From: Lysinibacillus boronitolerans JCM 21713 = 10a = NBRC 103108
GTDB taxonomy: Bacteria; Bacillota; Bacilli; Bacillales_A; Planococcaceae
Assembly (NCBI RefSeq): GCF_000772935.1
Contig: NZ_JPVR01000081.1
Coordinates: 1 to 64,000, forward strand
Direction of reading: 5' to 3'
Length of the DNA stretch: 64,000 nt
Part shown: piece after piece, positions 27,729 to 37,675 of the stretch
Layout: each line of letters starts with the position of its first letter
How positions within the stretch are numbered: position 1 is the stretch's first letter
The notes under the pieces: generated by a model
Databases searched by the model: none
The model's input: only the letters and a program-made list of their open reading frames with translations
What the model was told of the DNA's origin: nothing
Position numbers and translations under genes: made by a program

Positions 27729-29444
27729 TTAGAATAAGAAATAGCGTTGTGCCATTGGAAGTACATCCACTGGTTCACATGTTGCTAGCTCCCCATCAAT
27801 TTTCACTTCATAGGTTTCTGGATTGACATCAATCTGCGGCGTGGCATTGTTAAGCTTCATGTCAGCTTTACGAATATTTCGGCAATTTGAAACCGTGCCA
27901 ATCATTCGTTTTAAGCCTAATTTTTCTGGCAAGCCTTCTTCCACAGCGATTTTCGGTAAAAATGTCATGCCACAATGCTGGGGTCCTTGACCGTAGAAGC
28001 CATATGTCCGACGACCTTTCATTGGCTGTGGTGTAGGAATCGATGCATTTGGATCGCCTGTTATACCATACACGGCAATTCCAGCCTTAATGACAACCTC
28101 CGCCTTCACCCCAAAGAACGCTGGGTCCCATAAGACGATATCTGCTAATTTACCTTCTTCCAGCGAGCCTACTTCATGGCTTATGCCATGGGCAATAGCT
28201 GGGTTAATATTTAGTTTTGCTATATAACGCTTAACGCGATAATTATCGTGATCCTTGCCTTCATCCTGTGGTAATGGACCACGCTGTTTTTTCATTTTGT
28301 CTGCTGTTTGGAACGTTCGTATTGTGACCTCACCAACACGTCCCATCGCTTGTGAATCGGAAGACATGATGCTCAAAATCCCTAAATCCTGCATAATATC
28401 TTCCGCTGCAATTGTTTCTGGGCGTATGCGTGAATCTGCAAATGCCACATCCTCTGGTACATCATGCTTTAGATGGTGACAAACCATCAGCATATCTAAA
28501 TGCTCATCAATCGTGTTTGTCGTAAACGGTTTGGTAGGATTCGTCGATGCTGGCAAAATATTAGGTAAGGATGCCATCACTAATTGGTCTGGTGCATGAC
28601 CGCCACCCGCCCCTTCCGTATGAAAAATATGAATGACACGGCCATCAATCGCATTGATTGTATCTTCTACAAATCCTGCTTCATTCAATGTATCGGAGTG
28701 TAGGGCAACTTGAATATCATATTCATCTGCCACCGATAGACTTTGATCGAGTGCAGCTGGTGTTGCACCCCAGTCCTCATGGATTTTTAAACCGATTGCG
28801 CCTGCACGAACCTGCTCAATAATAGGCGCAGGATCAGATGCACTACCCTTTCCAAGCAAACCAACATTGATGGGGAATCCCTCTACAGCCTGTAGCATGC
28901 GATGCAGATGCCATTCACCTGCCGTTAAGCTTGTCGCCTTTGAGCCTGCTGCAGGACCTGTTCCACCGCCAATAAATGTCGTTGTCCCTGCTAATAATGC
29001 TGTTTCCACCTGATCGGGACTGATGAAATGGATATGCGTGTCAATTGCTCCTGCCGTTGCAATAAGCCCTTCGCCTGCATAAACCTCTGTTCCAACACCA
29101 ATGATCATGTCCTGATCGACACCATCCATGCTGTTTGGATTACCTGCTTTCCCTATACCGATAATGCGACCATCTTTGATACCAATATCTGCTTTCACAA
29201 TGCCTGTATAGTCGATAATCATCACATTGGTAATAACGGTATCCAGGACACCTTCATTGCGTGTGTTTTTACCATTTTGCCCCATTGAGACACGTAGTGA
29301 TTTACCACCACCAAAGACCCCCTCATCACCGTATGAAGTATAGTCCTTCTCAATTTCAATCCATAAATCCGTATCGGCTAAACGGACTTTATCGCCCACA
29401 GTGGGGCCAAACATTTTCGCGTAAGCTTCATGTGTTACCTTCAT
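27729..29444 (-). CDS. ureC: Urease subunit alpha
   Basis: Catalytic subunit of urease, which splits urea into ammonia and carbamate. The protein has 571 residues. The nickel-centre residues fall at the positions known for bacterial ureases: His137 and His139 (THIHF), the carbamylated Lys220 (GLKIHEDWG), His249, His275 and Asp363 (SSDSQAMG). The flap residues Cys322 and His323 are present, so the enzyme looks intact. It overlaps ureB by 4 bp. Confidence 0.98.
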   Translation of the reverse strand: MKVTHEAYAKMFGPTVGDKVRLADTDLWIEIEKDYTSYGDEGVFGGGKSLRVSMGQNGKNTRNEGVLDTVITNVMIIDYTGIVKADIGIKDGRIIGIGKAGNPNSMDGVDQDMIIGVGTEVYAGEGLIATAGAIDTHIHFISPDQVETALLAGTTTFIGGGTGPAAGSKATSLTAGEWHLHRMLQAVEGFPINVGLLGKGSASDPAPIIEQVRAGAIGLKIHEDWGATPAALDQSLSVADEYDIQVALHSDTLNEAGFVEDTINAIDGRVIHIFHTEGAGGGHAPDQLVMASLPNILPASTNPTKPFTTNTIDEHLDMLMVCHHLKHDVPEDVAFADSRIRPETIAAEDIMQDLGILSIMSSDSQAMGRVGEVTIRTFQTADKMKKQRGPLPQDEGKDHDNYRVKRYIAKLNINPAIAHGISHEVGSLEEGKLADIVLWDPAFFGVKAEVVIKAGIAVYGITGDPNASIPTPQPMKGRRTYGFYGQGPQHCGMTFLPKIAVEEGLPEKLGLKRMIGTVSNCRNIRKADMKLNNATPQIDVNPETYEVKIDGELATCEPVDVLPMAQRYFLF

Positions 29445-29809
29445 TTTTCTTCCGCTCCTTTAAAGCCACCTTCAATTGCCTTGTCTAAAATTTCGTCCTT
29501 ATGGTGGGTAGAGCCCTCTGTTAACATATTTAAGCCAAAGACATGTTGTTTACCACCAAATTCGACAAGCTCCACCTCTTTTTCTTCCCCAGGTTCAAAA
29601 CGCACGGCTGTTCCTGATGGAATATTGAGATGCATACCAATCGCATCTTGTCGATTAAACGCTAGAAATCTATTAACCTCAATAAAATGAAAATGGGAAC
29701 CTACTTGTATCGGGCGGTCACCTGTATTCGCCACCAATACCTTTTTCGTTGCTCGTCCCACATTGATTTCAATCACTTCGTTTTTCGGTCGAATTTCTCC
29801 AGGAATCAT
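29441..29809 (-). CDS. ureB: Urease subunit beta
   Basis: Small structural subunit of the (UreABC)3 enzyme. About 122 residues, opening [19 protein letters not shown] and containing [15 protein letters not shown] and [17 protein letters not shown]. The start at 29809 lies 9 nt after AAAGGAG; a TTG two codons upstream is less well placed. Confidence 0.96.
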   Translation of the reverse strand: MIPGEIRPKNEVIEINVGRATKKVLVANTGDRPIQVGSHFHFIEVNRFLAFNRQDAIGMHLNIPSGTAVRFEPGEEKEVELVEFGGKQHVFGLNMLTEGSTHHKDEILDKAIEGGFKGAEEK

Positions 29810-29824
29810 CCACAAACACTCCTT

Positions 29825-30127
29825 TTACTGAATTGGACGGTGAACTGTGACAAGTTTCGTCCCATCTGGGAATGTACATTCAACCTGCACATCTGAAATC
29901 ATGTCCCCGACACCTTCCATCACATCTTCCGCTGTCAGTACATGCTTGGCATCACTCATAAGCTGTGCTACCGTTTTACCATCTCGAGCACCTTCCATAA
30001 TAAAACTGCTAATTAGAGCGACAGCTTCTGGATAATTTAGCTTTAAGCCACGAGCTTTTCTTTTCAGCGCAAGTTCTCCTGCCACATGGAGGAGTAATTT
30101 TTCTTGTTCAACTGGTGATAGCTTCAA
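29825..30127 (-). CDS. ureA: Urease subunit gamma
   Basis: First gene of the urease run; 100 residues, opening [20 protein letters not shown] and ending in the conserved [15 protein letters not shown]. Separate ureA, ureB and ureC genes are the usual bacterial layout. The start is a TTG at 30127 with only a GAGAG-type ribosome site, which may keep its translation low. Confidence 0.95.
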   Translation of the reverse strand: MKLSPVEQEKLLLHVAGELALKRKARGLKLNYPEAVALISSFIMEGARDGKTVAQLMSDAKHVLTAEDVMEGVGDMISDVQVECTFPDGTKLVTVHRPIQ

Positions 30128-30434
30128 TCCAATCTCTCTCTTTCTTTTATTCAGAATTATCTTTCAATAATATTTTTTCGAGGCATGACTTCCTTTCAGT
30201 TTTTTGTAATGGTCTTACGATTCAGTTTTAGTTACATTTAGTTGTTGTCTTACAAATTATGATTTCGCAAGGGATATGCGAAGAGAAATAGAAATGACTT
30301 GTTGACCCGGCGAGTGCGGGTTGCAATAGTTGAAGTGAGTAATAGAGGTAACAGCTAGTCCATTATAAGAAACTCGATTAGAAAATTCAACATTTTTATT
30401 TATCTGTTAATTTACAAGTTTATGAAATAAATAA
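30128..30434 (-). promoter_or_regulatory. Upstream region of the urease operon
   Basis: About 300 bp without a gene, AT-rich except for a GC-rich patch at 30303-30323 in which ACCCG and CGGGT can pair. The urease promoter must lie here, but I could not pick a convincing -35/-10 pair or a clear TnrA/GlnR site. Confidence 0.5.
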
Positions 30435-30488
30435 TAAAAAAAGAGGCATATTTTACAGAAAATTGGTCGTCTGTAAAAAAGCCTCTTC
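30435..30488 (-). terminator. Terminator downstream of the chemoreceptor gene
   Basis: AGAGGC and GCCTCT pair around an inner ACAGA/CTGT stem and are followed on the minus strand by seven T. Confidence 0.78.
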
Positions 30489-30595
30489 TCGATTGTCTGA
30501 AAGGAAGATAAAAATTATACTAAAAAACTTGTAAAATTATTAATATGTGATAGTTATTTCAGGGCTAAAAAATCTTGAAAATATCAATTTCTTAC

Positions 30596-31840
30596 CTAGA
30601 CATGAAATTGATTTGTTAACTTTTGTAAGTTATCCGCTTGGACACTTAAATCCTGTGTGACATGATTAACTGCTTGCATTGAGGCTGTTTGCTCATCCAT
30701 TGAATGTAAAACAGCTTCTGTATAATTCGATAGCTTGTCCATACCAGCAGCGATGGTTGTTACAGTGGATGCCACTTCATTGGCGCTACTTGAAAGCTGC
30801 TCTGCTGTCGTCGAAATATCCTCAAGCTGACTCGTCATTTGACTAACATGCTGTGAAATCGTGCCAAAGGATTTTGTCGCCTCGTCAATGACATAAACGC
30901 CTTGTTGAACATTTTTTAAATCATCTTCTACTGATGAAGCTACTTGTTTTGTATCACTTTCTATTCCTACAACTAAATCCACAATTTGCGTTGCAGAGTG
31001 CTTTGATTGCTCTGCTAATTGACGCACTTCCTCAGCTACAACGGCGAAGCCTTTACCATGCTCTCCAGCGCGAGCTGCTTCTATGGCCGCATTTAATGCT
31101 AATAGATTTGTTTGATCTGTAATAGCTGTAATCATATCTGTCATTGATTTAATATCTGACATTTTAAGGGATAATTGCTGCATCAATCCACTTGTTTTTT
31201 CTGTTGAAGAGGAAATAAATTGCATTTGTTCCTTTGCCACATGTAAAATATTTGCACCATTTCCTGCTATCTCGCTAGCATCTTTCGCATGCACAAACAC
31301 ATCTTGTGTGGCTACTGTAATTCGCTCAATGCCATCAACGGTTTCTTGCATAGATTTAGCACTATCATTAGCCGATTGCGCTGCTTGCTTCAAGCCCTCG
31401 GACGTCTTCTCCATTTGTTGATCTACTTCTTCCACAGCAAGCGTAATTTCATTCGTACTCGCAGATAGTTCCTCTATGCTTGCTGATAAATTCGTAGAAC
31501 TGTGCGCAATTTTTTGTGTCATTGTTCGTAATTGTTCCTGCATCTCTAAAAAGGATTGTGCTAGTTGAGAAATTTCACCATTGTCACGAACCTCAATGAC
31601 AACTGTATCTAATTGGCCTGCCGTAATTCCTTGCGCAGCCTCTGTTAATTGTTTGATGGGCTGTATCACTTTGTAGTGGACATACACTGTGTAAGATAAT
31701 GTAATAGCAATTCCTACAATCGTTAACACGGTAGAAAACCAATCTAATGTCGTTACATTGGCTAAATCGATGAATAAAATAATGATCATTAAGACGTTTA
31801 AAACGGAAAAGCCAAGTAAACTCTTTTTTCGTAAACTCAT
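30596..31840 (-). CDS. Methyl-accepting chemotaxis protein
   Basis: A 414-residue chemoreceptor with two closely spaced N-terminal membrane segments (about residues 8-28 and 35-55) and almost no extracellular domain. A HAMP domain follows ([20 protein letters not shown]), then a long signalling coiled coil with the hairpin tip [33 protein letters not shown]. The lack of a sensor domain suggests it senses membrane or energy state, or works with a partner. The start at 31840 follows GGGGGAA. Confidence 0.94.
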   Translation of the reverse strand: MSLRKKSLLGFSVLNVLMIIILFIDLANVTTLDWFSTVLTIVGIAITLSYTVYVHYKVIQPIKQLTEAAQGITAGQLDTVVIEVRDNGEISQLAQSFLEMQEQLRTMTQKIAHSSTNLSASIEELSASTNEITLAVEEVDQQMEKTSEGLKQAAQSANDSAKSMQETVDGIERITVATQDVFVHAKDASEIAGNGANILHVAKEQMQFISSSTEKTSGLMQQLSLKMSDIKSMTDMITAITDQTNLLALNAAIEAARAGEHGKGFAVVAEEVRQLAEQSKHSATQIVDLVVGIESDTKQVASSVEDDLKNVQQGVYVIDEATKSFGTISQHVSQMTSQLEDISTTAEQLSSSANEVASTVTTIAAGMDKLSNYTEAVLHSMDEQTASMQAVNHVTQDLSVQADNLQKLTNQFHV

Positions 31841-31944
31841 TACAAATTCCCCCAACTAAAATATGTCTTCTATACCATTATTATAGTTGAATTATCCTAA
31901 AACGCATAAGGATACGCTCTATTTTTATATGAGGAAAGGTCTAC

Positions 31945-31988
31945 AAAAAAAAGACTGGAGACAGCCTCCTAGGGCATGTCTACAGTCC
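31945..31988 (-). terminator. Terminator of aspA
   Basis: On the minus strand GACTG...GAC pairs with GTC...CAGTC, followed by eight T. Confidence 0.78.
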
Positions 31989-32001
31989 ATTAGTGCTCGT
32001 T

Positions 32002-33420
32002 TTATTTTAATTTCATAATACTAGAACCCGCAATACCTGGGTGTGTCATTTCATATGGATCTAAAATTAAGTCAAGTTGTTCTTTTGTTAGGACACCTTC
32101 TTCAAGGCAAAGCTCACGAATAGAACGACCTGTTAAAATGGCTTCACGTGCTAGACGAGCAGCTACTTCATAACCAATGTGAGGGTTAACTGCTGTTAGC
32201 ACTCCTACACTTTTTTCTACATATTCTTTCATGCGCTCTTCATTTGCTTCAATATCTTTTAAGCAGTTTTCAGTAAACGCGCGGAAGACATTATTCATAA
32301 TACTAATGGATTGGATTAGGTTAAACACTAATACAGGCTCCATTACGTTTAATTCTAATTGACCAGCTTCTGATGCTAGAGAAATCGTATGGTCATTCCC
32401 AATTACTTGGAAGGCTACTTGGTTCAGTACCTCTGGCATTACTGGGTTGACTTTACCTGGCATAATTGAAGAACCTGGTTGACGAGCTGGTAACAGGATT
32501 TCTCCTAAGCCTGCGCGTGGACCAGAGGCCATTAAGCGCAAGTCATTAGCAATTTTAGACATATTAATCATACAGATTTTTAAAGCGCCTGATACTTCTG
32601 TGTAGGCATCTGTATTTTGTGTAGCATCCACTAAATGCGTTGCCCCTTTTAATGGTAAACCAGAAATTTCAGCAAGATGCTCATCAACAGATTTAATGTA
32701 GTCTGGGAAGGCATTTAATCCTGTTCCGACAGCCGTTGCACCCATGTTCACATCATATAAATTTGGACGTGTTTGACGAATGCGTACGATGTCACGGTTG
32801 ATCACGCGGCAATAAGCTTCAAACTCTTGTCCTAAGCGGATTGGCACGGCATCCTGTAAATGCGTACGTCCCATTTTAATGACATGAGCAAATTGCTCTG
32901 CTTTTTGATGGAAAACCGATTGCATATAATCCATCGTAATTAATAATTCATCTATTAAATTTAACACAGCGATATGAATAGCTGTTGGGAAAGCATCATT
33001 TGTTGATTGTGACATATTGACATGACTGTTTGGGCTTACTGTGTGATAGTCACCCTTTTCTTTCCCTAAAATTTCTAGGGCACGGTTAGCGATGACTTCA
33101 TTGGCATTCATATTGATGGATGTACCTGCTCCACCTTGAATTGGGTCTACGATAAATTCAGCATCCCATTTGCCATCAATCACTTCTTGTGCTGCTTCGA
33201 CAATTGCCTCACCAATTTCTTTTGATAATAGGTGTACTTCCATATTACTTAATGCAGCTGCCTTCTTCACAATCCCCATTGCTTTAATAAGGGAAGAGTG
33301 AATTGTGTAGCCTGTAATTGGGAAGTTTTCCGTAGCACGTAGTGTTTGAATTCCGTAATACGCCTCTGCTGGTAATACGCGCTCACCTAAAAAATCTTTT
33401 TCTATTCGTTGTGTTGACAT
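32002..33420 (-). CDS. aspA: Aspartate ammonia-lyase
   Basis: Deaminates L-aspartate to fumarate and ammonia. A 472-residue member of the fumarase/aspartase superfamily with the signature GSSIMPGKVNP (about residues 317-327, holding the catalytic Ser loop), TSINMNANEVIANRA, and the AspA-type start RIEKDFLGERVLP. Cytoplasmic homotetramer. The start follows AAAAGGAG. Flanked by its own terminator. Confidence 0.95.
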   Translation of the reverse strand: MSTQRIEKDFLGERVLPAEAYYGIQTLRATENFPITGYTIHSSLIKAMGIVKKAAALSNMEVHLLSKEIGEAIVEAAQEVIDGKWDAEFIVDPIQGGAGTSINMNANEVIANRALEILGKEKGDYHTVSPNSHVNMSQSTNDAFPTAIHIAVLNLIDELLITMDYMQSVFHQKAEQFAHVIKMGRTHLQDAVPIRLGQEFEAYCRVINRDIVRIRQTRPNLYDVNMGATAVGTGLNAFPDYIKSVDEHLAEISGLPLKGATHLVDATQNTDAYTEVSGALKICMINMSKIANDLRLMASGPRAGLGEILLPARQPGSSIMPGKVNPVMPEVLNQVAFQVIGNDHTISLASEAGQLELNVMEPVLVFNLIQSISIMNNVFRAFTENCLKDIEANEERMKEYVEKSVGVLTAVNPHIGYEVAARLAREAILTGRSIRELCLEEGVLTKEQLDLILDPYEMTHPGIAGSSIMKLK

Positions 33421-33654
33421 TATTGTCGTCTCCTTTTATGTAATACTCACACTTGATAGTAGCTAATAAAAGTCGTATTGTAAACAGTCATTTTTCTGTA
33501 AACGAAAAAAATCCTTCAAAAAAGCAAAAAAAACACAAAAAACCGAGCGCATTTTATCTTGATTCAGCAAATGTTTTGTGCAATGAACGCCAATGTAAGG
33601 TATTTATGACTCGCTCATACTATTTGCTCAAAATTCCACTGAAATAATAGAAGA

Positions 33655-33770
33655 ACACCGTCAAAAGCGCCACGTCCTGTGGCATTGACGGTGTGACCAA
33701 CTTCGTGTTGCCCCAAATCTGGACGCAATTACGCCGAGGCGAAATTGATAGAAACGCTCGGTTGCATTTA
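33655..33770 (-). other. Structured noncoding element with a perfect two-part hairpin
   Basis: In the 350-bp gap between ywnB and aspA. ACACCGTCAA (33655-33664) and TTGACGGTGT (33685-33694) pair perfectly around an inner GCCAC/GTGGC stem. About 75 bp of more GC-rich sequence follows up to the ywnB stop, including ACGCCGAGGCG. No T run follows, so it is not a standard terminator. From memory, similar sequence may recur in related genomes; unverified. Function unknown. Confidence 0.6.
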
Positions 33771-34400
33771 TTATTTATTCGACGTTACTGTGAAACGGCT
33801 ATTAACGTGCTGTGGGTTTTCTAATTCATCGACGACAGCCACTGCGTAATCGGCATAGCTGACATAGCTTTCCCCCGCATCATTTACTAATAAGTGGTCG
33901 ACTCCTGCTGTATAGTGACCTGTACGTGGACCTTCTGGATCGAAAAATGCAGATGGACTAATAAATGTCCAAGTAATGGATGATTGTTGTAAATCCTGTA
34001 GGTTTTGTCCTTGATTTTGCGCTGTTGCTAAATACATGGCTGGGAAATCTGGTGTATCCATCACACGTACTTTTTTCTCTGGGTCCACAAATAGACTGCC
34101 CGCTCCCCCTACAACCACTAATTTTGTGGAAATACCTTGGAAAATCGAGATCAAATGACGACCCGCTTTGACGTGTAAATCTTCTTGTCCAGCTGGAGCA
34201 CCAAATGCATTGACAACGACATCGAAGCCTTTTACATCCTCTTGCGTCACATCAAACACATCTTTTTCAATTACTGGAATAGCTGCTGTCACTTTTGCTG
34301 CTGAACGAACGATGGCTGTGACCTCATGCCCACGTTGTACCGCTTCCTCTACTATTTTTTGTCCAGCTTTTCCTGTTGCACCAATTACGGCAATTTTCAT
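33771..34400 (-). CDS. NAD(P)-binding Rossmann-fold oxidoreductase (YwnB-like)
   Basis: A 209-residue short, atypical SDR: nucleotide-binding GATGKAGQ at residues 8-15, VVNAFGAP, and GGAGSLFVDPE in the middle. It lacks the classical YxxxK catalytic pair, like NmrA-type and YwnB proteins, so the substrate is unclear. Same-strand neighbour of an Rrf2-type repressor gene, with its own copy of the operator; the ywnA-ywnB pairing is known from Bacillus. The start follows TTAGGAGG. Confidence 0.87.
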   Translation of the reverse strand: MKIAVIGATGKAGQKIVEEAVQRGHEVTAIVRSAAKVTAAIPVIEKDVFDVTQEDVKGFDVVVNAFGAPAGQEDLHVKAGRHLISIFQGISTKLVVVGGAGSLFVDPEKKVRVMDTPDFPAMYLATAQNQGQNLQDLQQSSITWTFISPSAFFDPEGPRTGHYTAGVDHLLVNDAGESYVSYADYAVAVVDELENPQHVNSRFTVTSNK

Positions 34401-34424
34401 GATTTATTCCTCCTAAGGTTTAGT

Positions 34425-34443
34425 TGTAACCATTTTAGTTACA
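34425..34443 (-). promoter_or_regulatory. Putative YwnA operator before ywnB
   Basis: TGTAAC-N7-GTTACA, a 6+7+6 inverted repeat of the same form as the site upstream of ywnA. On the minus strand its centre reads TAAAAT, a possible -10 element. Confidence 0.8.
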
Positions 34444-34470
34444 GGTTAGATACAAGAAGACCATCTCCGT

Positions 34471-34884
34471 CTAAGCACGAAGCTGATCTAGCACATCCTG
34501 TAGCGTCTGTGCCTGTAATTGCTCTTCCATTGCCAGCCAAACAGATGTATAGACTCCCTCCAATGTATGCTGGATTTTTTGACCTACTGCACACGCTGGA
34601 TTTGGCTCATCATGAATGGCAAATAGCTGCTCTGGCCCATCAATTGCCTGATAAATAGCTAACAGTGTTAAATCCTTTGGCTCTACTAATAGCTCATAGC
34701 CCGCCATGCCAGTATGAGAAGAAAGTAACCCTGCTTTTTTTAGCACACCAATCATTCTTCTTACGACTACTGGATTGGTATTCACACTTCCAGCTATAAA
34801 ATCGGACGTAAGGAGACTTTTATCAGATGTTGTAGCAATGAGCGAAAGAATATGGATCGCCACCGAAAATCGACTGTTCACCAT
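34471..34884 (-). CDS. Rrf2-family transcriptional regulator (YwnA-like)
   Basis: A 137-residue Rrf2 protein with an N-terminal winged helix (SRFSVAIHILSLIATTSDKSLLTSDFIAGSVNTNPVVVRRMIGVLKKAGLL). The three-cysteine iron-sulfur cluster of IscR/NsrR types is missing; one Cys remains in PACAVGQ, as in YwnA-like sensors. It probably represses itself and ywnB through paired TGTAAC palindromes. The start at 34884 follows GGTGGTG. Confidence 0.88.
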   Translation of the reverse strand: MVNSRFSVAIHILSLIATTSDKSLLTSDFIAGSVNTNPVVVRRMIGVLKKAGLLSSHTGMAGYELLVEPKDLTLLAIYQAIDGPEQLFAIHDEPNPACAVGQKIQHTLEGVYTSVWLAMEEQLQAQTLQDVLDQLRA

Positions 34885-34900
34885 ATGTATCACCACCTGT

Positions 34901-34919
34901 TGTAACTATTATAGTTACA
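34901..34919 (-). promoter_or_regulatory. Putative YwnA operator overlapping the ywnA -10
   Basis: TGTAAC-N7-GTTACA, a perfect palindrome. On the minus strand its centre contains TATAAT, with TTGACT 18 nt upstream, so a bound repressor would sit on the -10 element. Confidence 0.87.
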
Positions 34920-34988
34920 GGTGCAGAAAAAAGTCAAGCACTGTCACCTGTATGTATTGTTCCCGTTATGCTGTTGCTAATGTATCAC

Positions 34989-35195
34989 TTATATTTTTTT
35001 TACGTAAATGACTAATTCCTGACGTATTTGACCGTTGTCCTCATAAAAATCTAAATTATGAAATTCATATTTAAAGTGACCTACTGGAAATGTCACACTT
35101 TCTCCTTGTGCTGCTGCCAAAATACCTGCTACATCTTGTGACACCATATGTAGCAGCTCTTCCCCAGAATAAGAATCGATAAAAATAACATTCAT
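34989..35195 (-). CDS. Small unknown protein (68 residues)
   Basis: A 68-residue acidic protein beginning MNVIFIDSYSGEELLHMVSQ and ending in a beta-strand-like LVIYVKKI. The start follows GGAGGTG at good spacing, which supports translation. No family recognised, no membrane segment. Lies between two other minus-strand genes. Confidence 0.65.
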   Translation of the reverse strand: MNVIFIDSYSGEELLHMVSQDVAGILAAAQGESVTFPVGHFKYEFHNLDFYEDNGQIRQELVIYVKKI

Positions 35196-35241
35196 AAAAA
35201 AAACACCTCCACAGCCATTATAGCTTAGAAGGCGCTTACAT

Positions 35242-35427
35242 TTATAGTGTATCTTTATAACCTTTCAAACGAATCTTTTCGATGATTTGCATCATTTCTT
35301 GAATTTGCTGCTGCGACAATTCGATCTTGTTACAAGAATATGCATGTTGATCAGAACCCATGCTTTGTTCTGGCTCACTTTGCTGTCGATCATATTCTTC
35401 TACTAGAAGTACCATTGTATTTTTCAC
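35242..35427 (-). CDS. Small unknown protein (61 residues)
   Basis: The frame opens to 35436; I prefer the GTG at 35427, at good distance from TAGGGGTG. The product is Gln/Glu-rich, with a helical C-terminal half (SQQQIQEMMQIIEKIRLKGY). No family recognised. Confidence 0.55.
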   Translation of the reverse strand: MKNTMVLLVEEYDRQQSEPEQSMGSDQHAYSCNKIELSQQQIQEMMQIIEKIRLKGYKDTL

Positions 35428-35576
35428 AACTATCACCCCTACAATATAATGGACTATTCCTATTATACCAAATAATGCTAATTATACCATAATAACTATA
35501 ATCAATTTCTTTTCATCCAGTCATCCATCTACTTACCTATTTAGCAAAATAAATAGGTAGACCTAGCTATTCGTTT

Positions 35577-35605
35577 AAAAAAACAGCAACCAAAATGGCT
35601 GCTGT
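35577..35605 (-). terminator. Terminator of thyA
   Basis: ACAGCAGCC and GGTTGCTGT pair on the minus strand and are followed by seven T. Confidence 0.87.
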
Positions 35606-35610
35606 TAGCA

Positions 35611-36588
35611 TTATACGGCAATCGGTGCTTTAATCGCAGGATGTGGATCATATCCTTCAATCGATAAATCCTCAAGCTCTATATCAAAGATGGATGCTTT
35701 ATTTGGATTGATGTGCAATGTTGGTAGGTTTCTTGGCTCACGTGATAGCTGTTCTTTTACTTGCTCCACATGGTTTGCATAAATATGGGCATCCCCAATG
35801 CTATGAATAAATTCGCCAACCTCTAGGCCACACTCATGTGCGATCAAATGTGTTAATAAGGCGTAAGATGCAATATTGAATGGACAGCCTAATAATGTAT
35901 CTAGGCTACGTTGCATTAACTGGCAGCTTAATTGACCATTTGCTACATAAAATTGGAACATCACATGGCACGGTGGTAATGCAGCCTTACTGCCCTTTGC
36001 GCCCGCATTAATGACATCCTCAGGATTCCATGCATTGACAATGATACGGCGTGAATCAGGCTGATGCTTAATCTGATGAATGACATCCTGTAGCTGATCA
36101 AGGCTTTCGCCATCAGAGGTTGTCCAATGGCGCCATTGTTTGCCATAGACATTTCCGAGATCTCCATATTGCTGTGCAAAGTCATCATCTGTTAAGACAC
36201 GTTCACAAAATGAAGCAAGCTCTTTTTGATACAATGCATTAAATGACTCGTCAACTAAACAGCGTCGACCAAAATCTGTCATATCAGGGCCTGTATACTC
36301 ATCAGATTCTACCCATTTTTTAAATGCCCATTCATCCCAGATGTGGTTATTATGCTGCAATAGGTAACGGATATTGGTATCCCCTTTAATGAACCATAGT
36401 AATTCACTTGCTACAAGCTTAAAGGGCACACGCTTTGTCGTTAGAAGAGGGAAACCTTTGCTTAAATCAAAACGCATTTGATACCCAAAGACACTGTATG
36501 TACCTGTCCCTGTTCGATCCTCTTTCTTTGTGCCATTTTCTAATATATGTTGTAGTAAATTTAAGTACGCGAATTCTGGATGCGTCAT
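35611..36588 (-). CDS. thyA: Thymidylate synthase ThyA
   Basis: Methylates dUMP to dTMP using methylene-tetrahydrofolate, yielding dihydrofolate for DfrA. The 325-residue protein carries the catalytic Cys207 ([11 protein letters not shown]) and the motifs [33 protein letters not shown] and GDAHIYANH. An insert of about 50 residues after [14 protein letters not shown] makes it the long Lactobacillus-type form. AAGGAGC lies about 14 nt before the ATG. Confidence 0.97.
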   Translation of the reverse strand: MTHPEFAYLNLLQHILENGTKKEDRTGTGTYSVFGYQMRFDLSKGFPLLTTKRVPFKLVASELLWFIKGDTNIRYLLQHNNHIWDEWAFKKWVESDEYTGPDMTDFGRRCLVDESFNALYQKELASFCERVLTDDDFAQQYGDLGNVYGKQWRHWTTSDGESLDQLQDVIHQIKHQPDSRRIIVNAWNPEDVINAGAKGSKAALPPCHVMFQFYVANGQLSCQLMQRSLDTLLGCPFNIASYALLTHLIAHECGLEVGEFIHSIGDAHIYANHVEQVKEQLSREPRNLPTLHINPNKASIFDIELEDLSIEGYDPHPAIKAPIAV

Positions 36589-36635
36589 TTTTCTTCAACA
36601 GCTCCTTCAAGTTTGCTGTTGACCATTATACCATT

Positions 36636-37544
36636 TCACAACGAATTATTGTTGAGCTCCCTTGAAATTTCACTCTCCGTTGTGACGAAAAAAGTGGGCA
36701 GCAAGATGATATTTAATAAAACAGGTCCAACGATCACTAATAAATCAATACCAGGACTAAAATATAATCCAAATGCTGTAATTAGACCCGATAATACAAG
36801 GAACACGATTTGTGCGACAATGATTAAAATTGGCACCAATTGATACAGGTAATTGAGTTTACGGAACTGATGCAGATTGTCTGGGTTTTTAATGACTTTC
36901 CTTTTTAACCGTCTGGATAAAATAAGACAAGCAAGCAGTTGAATAGCCATAAAGCTAAAATAGATAACACTGTATACAAGCAGCTGACTTTTTTGAATGG
37001 TGCCATCAAAATGACCCACTCTTTGGTTTAATAACTCTTGGACTGCTCCCTCATAGACATATTCACGTTCACTTAAAAAAGTAAATGGCTCCATAAAGCC
37101 AAGCGCTGTCCAATCCTTTGTATTAACAGTCCACTTGGACAATTTACTTGCTAAAATACGCAATTGAATAGGATCTTGCTCGCCAAACATCCCTACTAGA
37201 TGACGATAGGGAATGGCTACCTTTAGCTGACCATCCTGCTTTTCTTGAAATAAATCCTGAATATAGAAGGTATAGGCAACATCGGATTTATTGGCCTCGT
37301 AACGAGTCTCTCCAATTTTCCAATGATTAGCTAAGGAGGCTTGAATGCCATTTTTCATTTCTGTATAGGGCATATCCTTATGTAAATGCTTCGGAATCTT
37401 ATAAACAAAATGATGATCGCTCCCAATGAGACCGATTTCTACCTCAACTTTATCCTGATTCACCGTTTTGGCCTTCGTGGTCAATGGAATGGTGATCATA
37501 GCGATGAGAAAAAAAAGAATAAGTGTTAAAATGCCTTTTTTCAC
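36636..37544 (-). CDS. Unknown membrane protein, divergent from the two-component system
   Basis: A 302-residue protein with an N-terminal signal or anchor (residues 5-22), an extracytoplasmic domain (about 25-185) and then three membrane segments (about 188-210, 232-255, 262-282) separated by a basic cytoplasmic loop (SRRLKRKVIKN). Family not recognised. The start is a GTG at 37544 after GGGGGA. It shares a box-rich promoter region with the ComP/ComA-like genes, so it may be their target or a signal-handling partner; this is inference. Confidence 0.75.
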   Translation of the reverse strand: MKKGILTLILFFLIAMITIPLTTKAKTVNQDKVEVEIGLIGSDHHFVYKIPKHLHKDMPYTEMKNGIQASLANHWKIGETRYEANKSDVAYTFYIQDLFQEKQDGQLKVAIPYRHLVGMFGEQDPIQLRILASKLSKWTVNTKDWTALGFMEPFTFLSEREYVYEGAVQELLNQRVGHFDGTIQKSQLLVYSVIYFSFMAIQLLACLILSRRLKRKVIKNPDNLHQFRKLNYLYQLVPILIIVAQIVFLVLSGLITAFGLYFSPGIDLLVIVGPVLLNIILLPTFFVTTESEISRELNNNSL

Positions 37545-37589
37545 GCAAAAGTCCCCCTATTCGTCACTAATGATTAAATTTACCCTATC

Positions 37590-37675
37590 ATAGCCATGTC
37601 CGAAAACACTATTTCGTTATTCCGAAAAAACAATAGTGGTTTTCCGAAACCCGTTATTTCGGTATTCCAAATTTA
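37590..37675. promoter_or_regulatory. Array of four response-regulator-like boxes
   Basis: CCGAAA or its variant CCAAAT occurs at 37600, 37622, 37644 and 37667, 22-23 bp apart. Two of these complete a 6-4-6 inverted repeat: TTTCGT-TATT-CCGAAA (37612-37627) and TTTCGG-TATT-CCAAAT (37657-37672). This is the layout of ComA boxes (TTGCGG-N4-CCGCAA). The last box overlaps the -35 area of a candidate GATAAT promoter for the kinase gene. Confidence 0.75.

Noticed and set aside
30128-30434. TnrA/GlnR site (TGTNA-N7-TNACA) upstream of urease
   Set aside because: Several TGTAA-like words occur, but none has a partner half site at the right distance.
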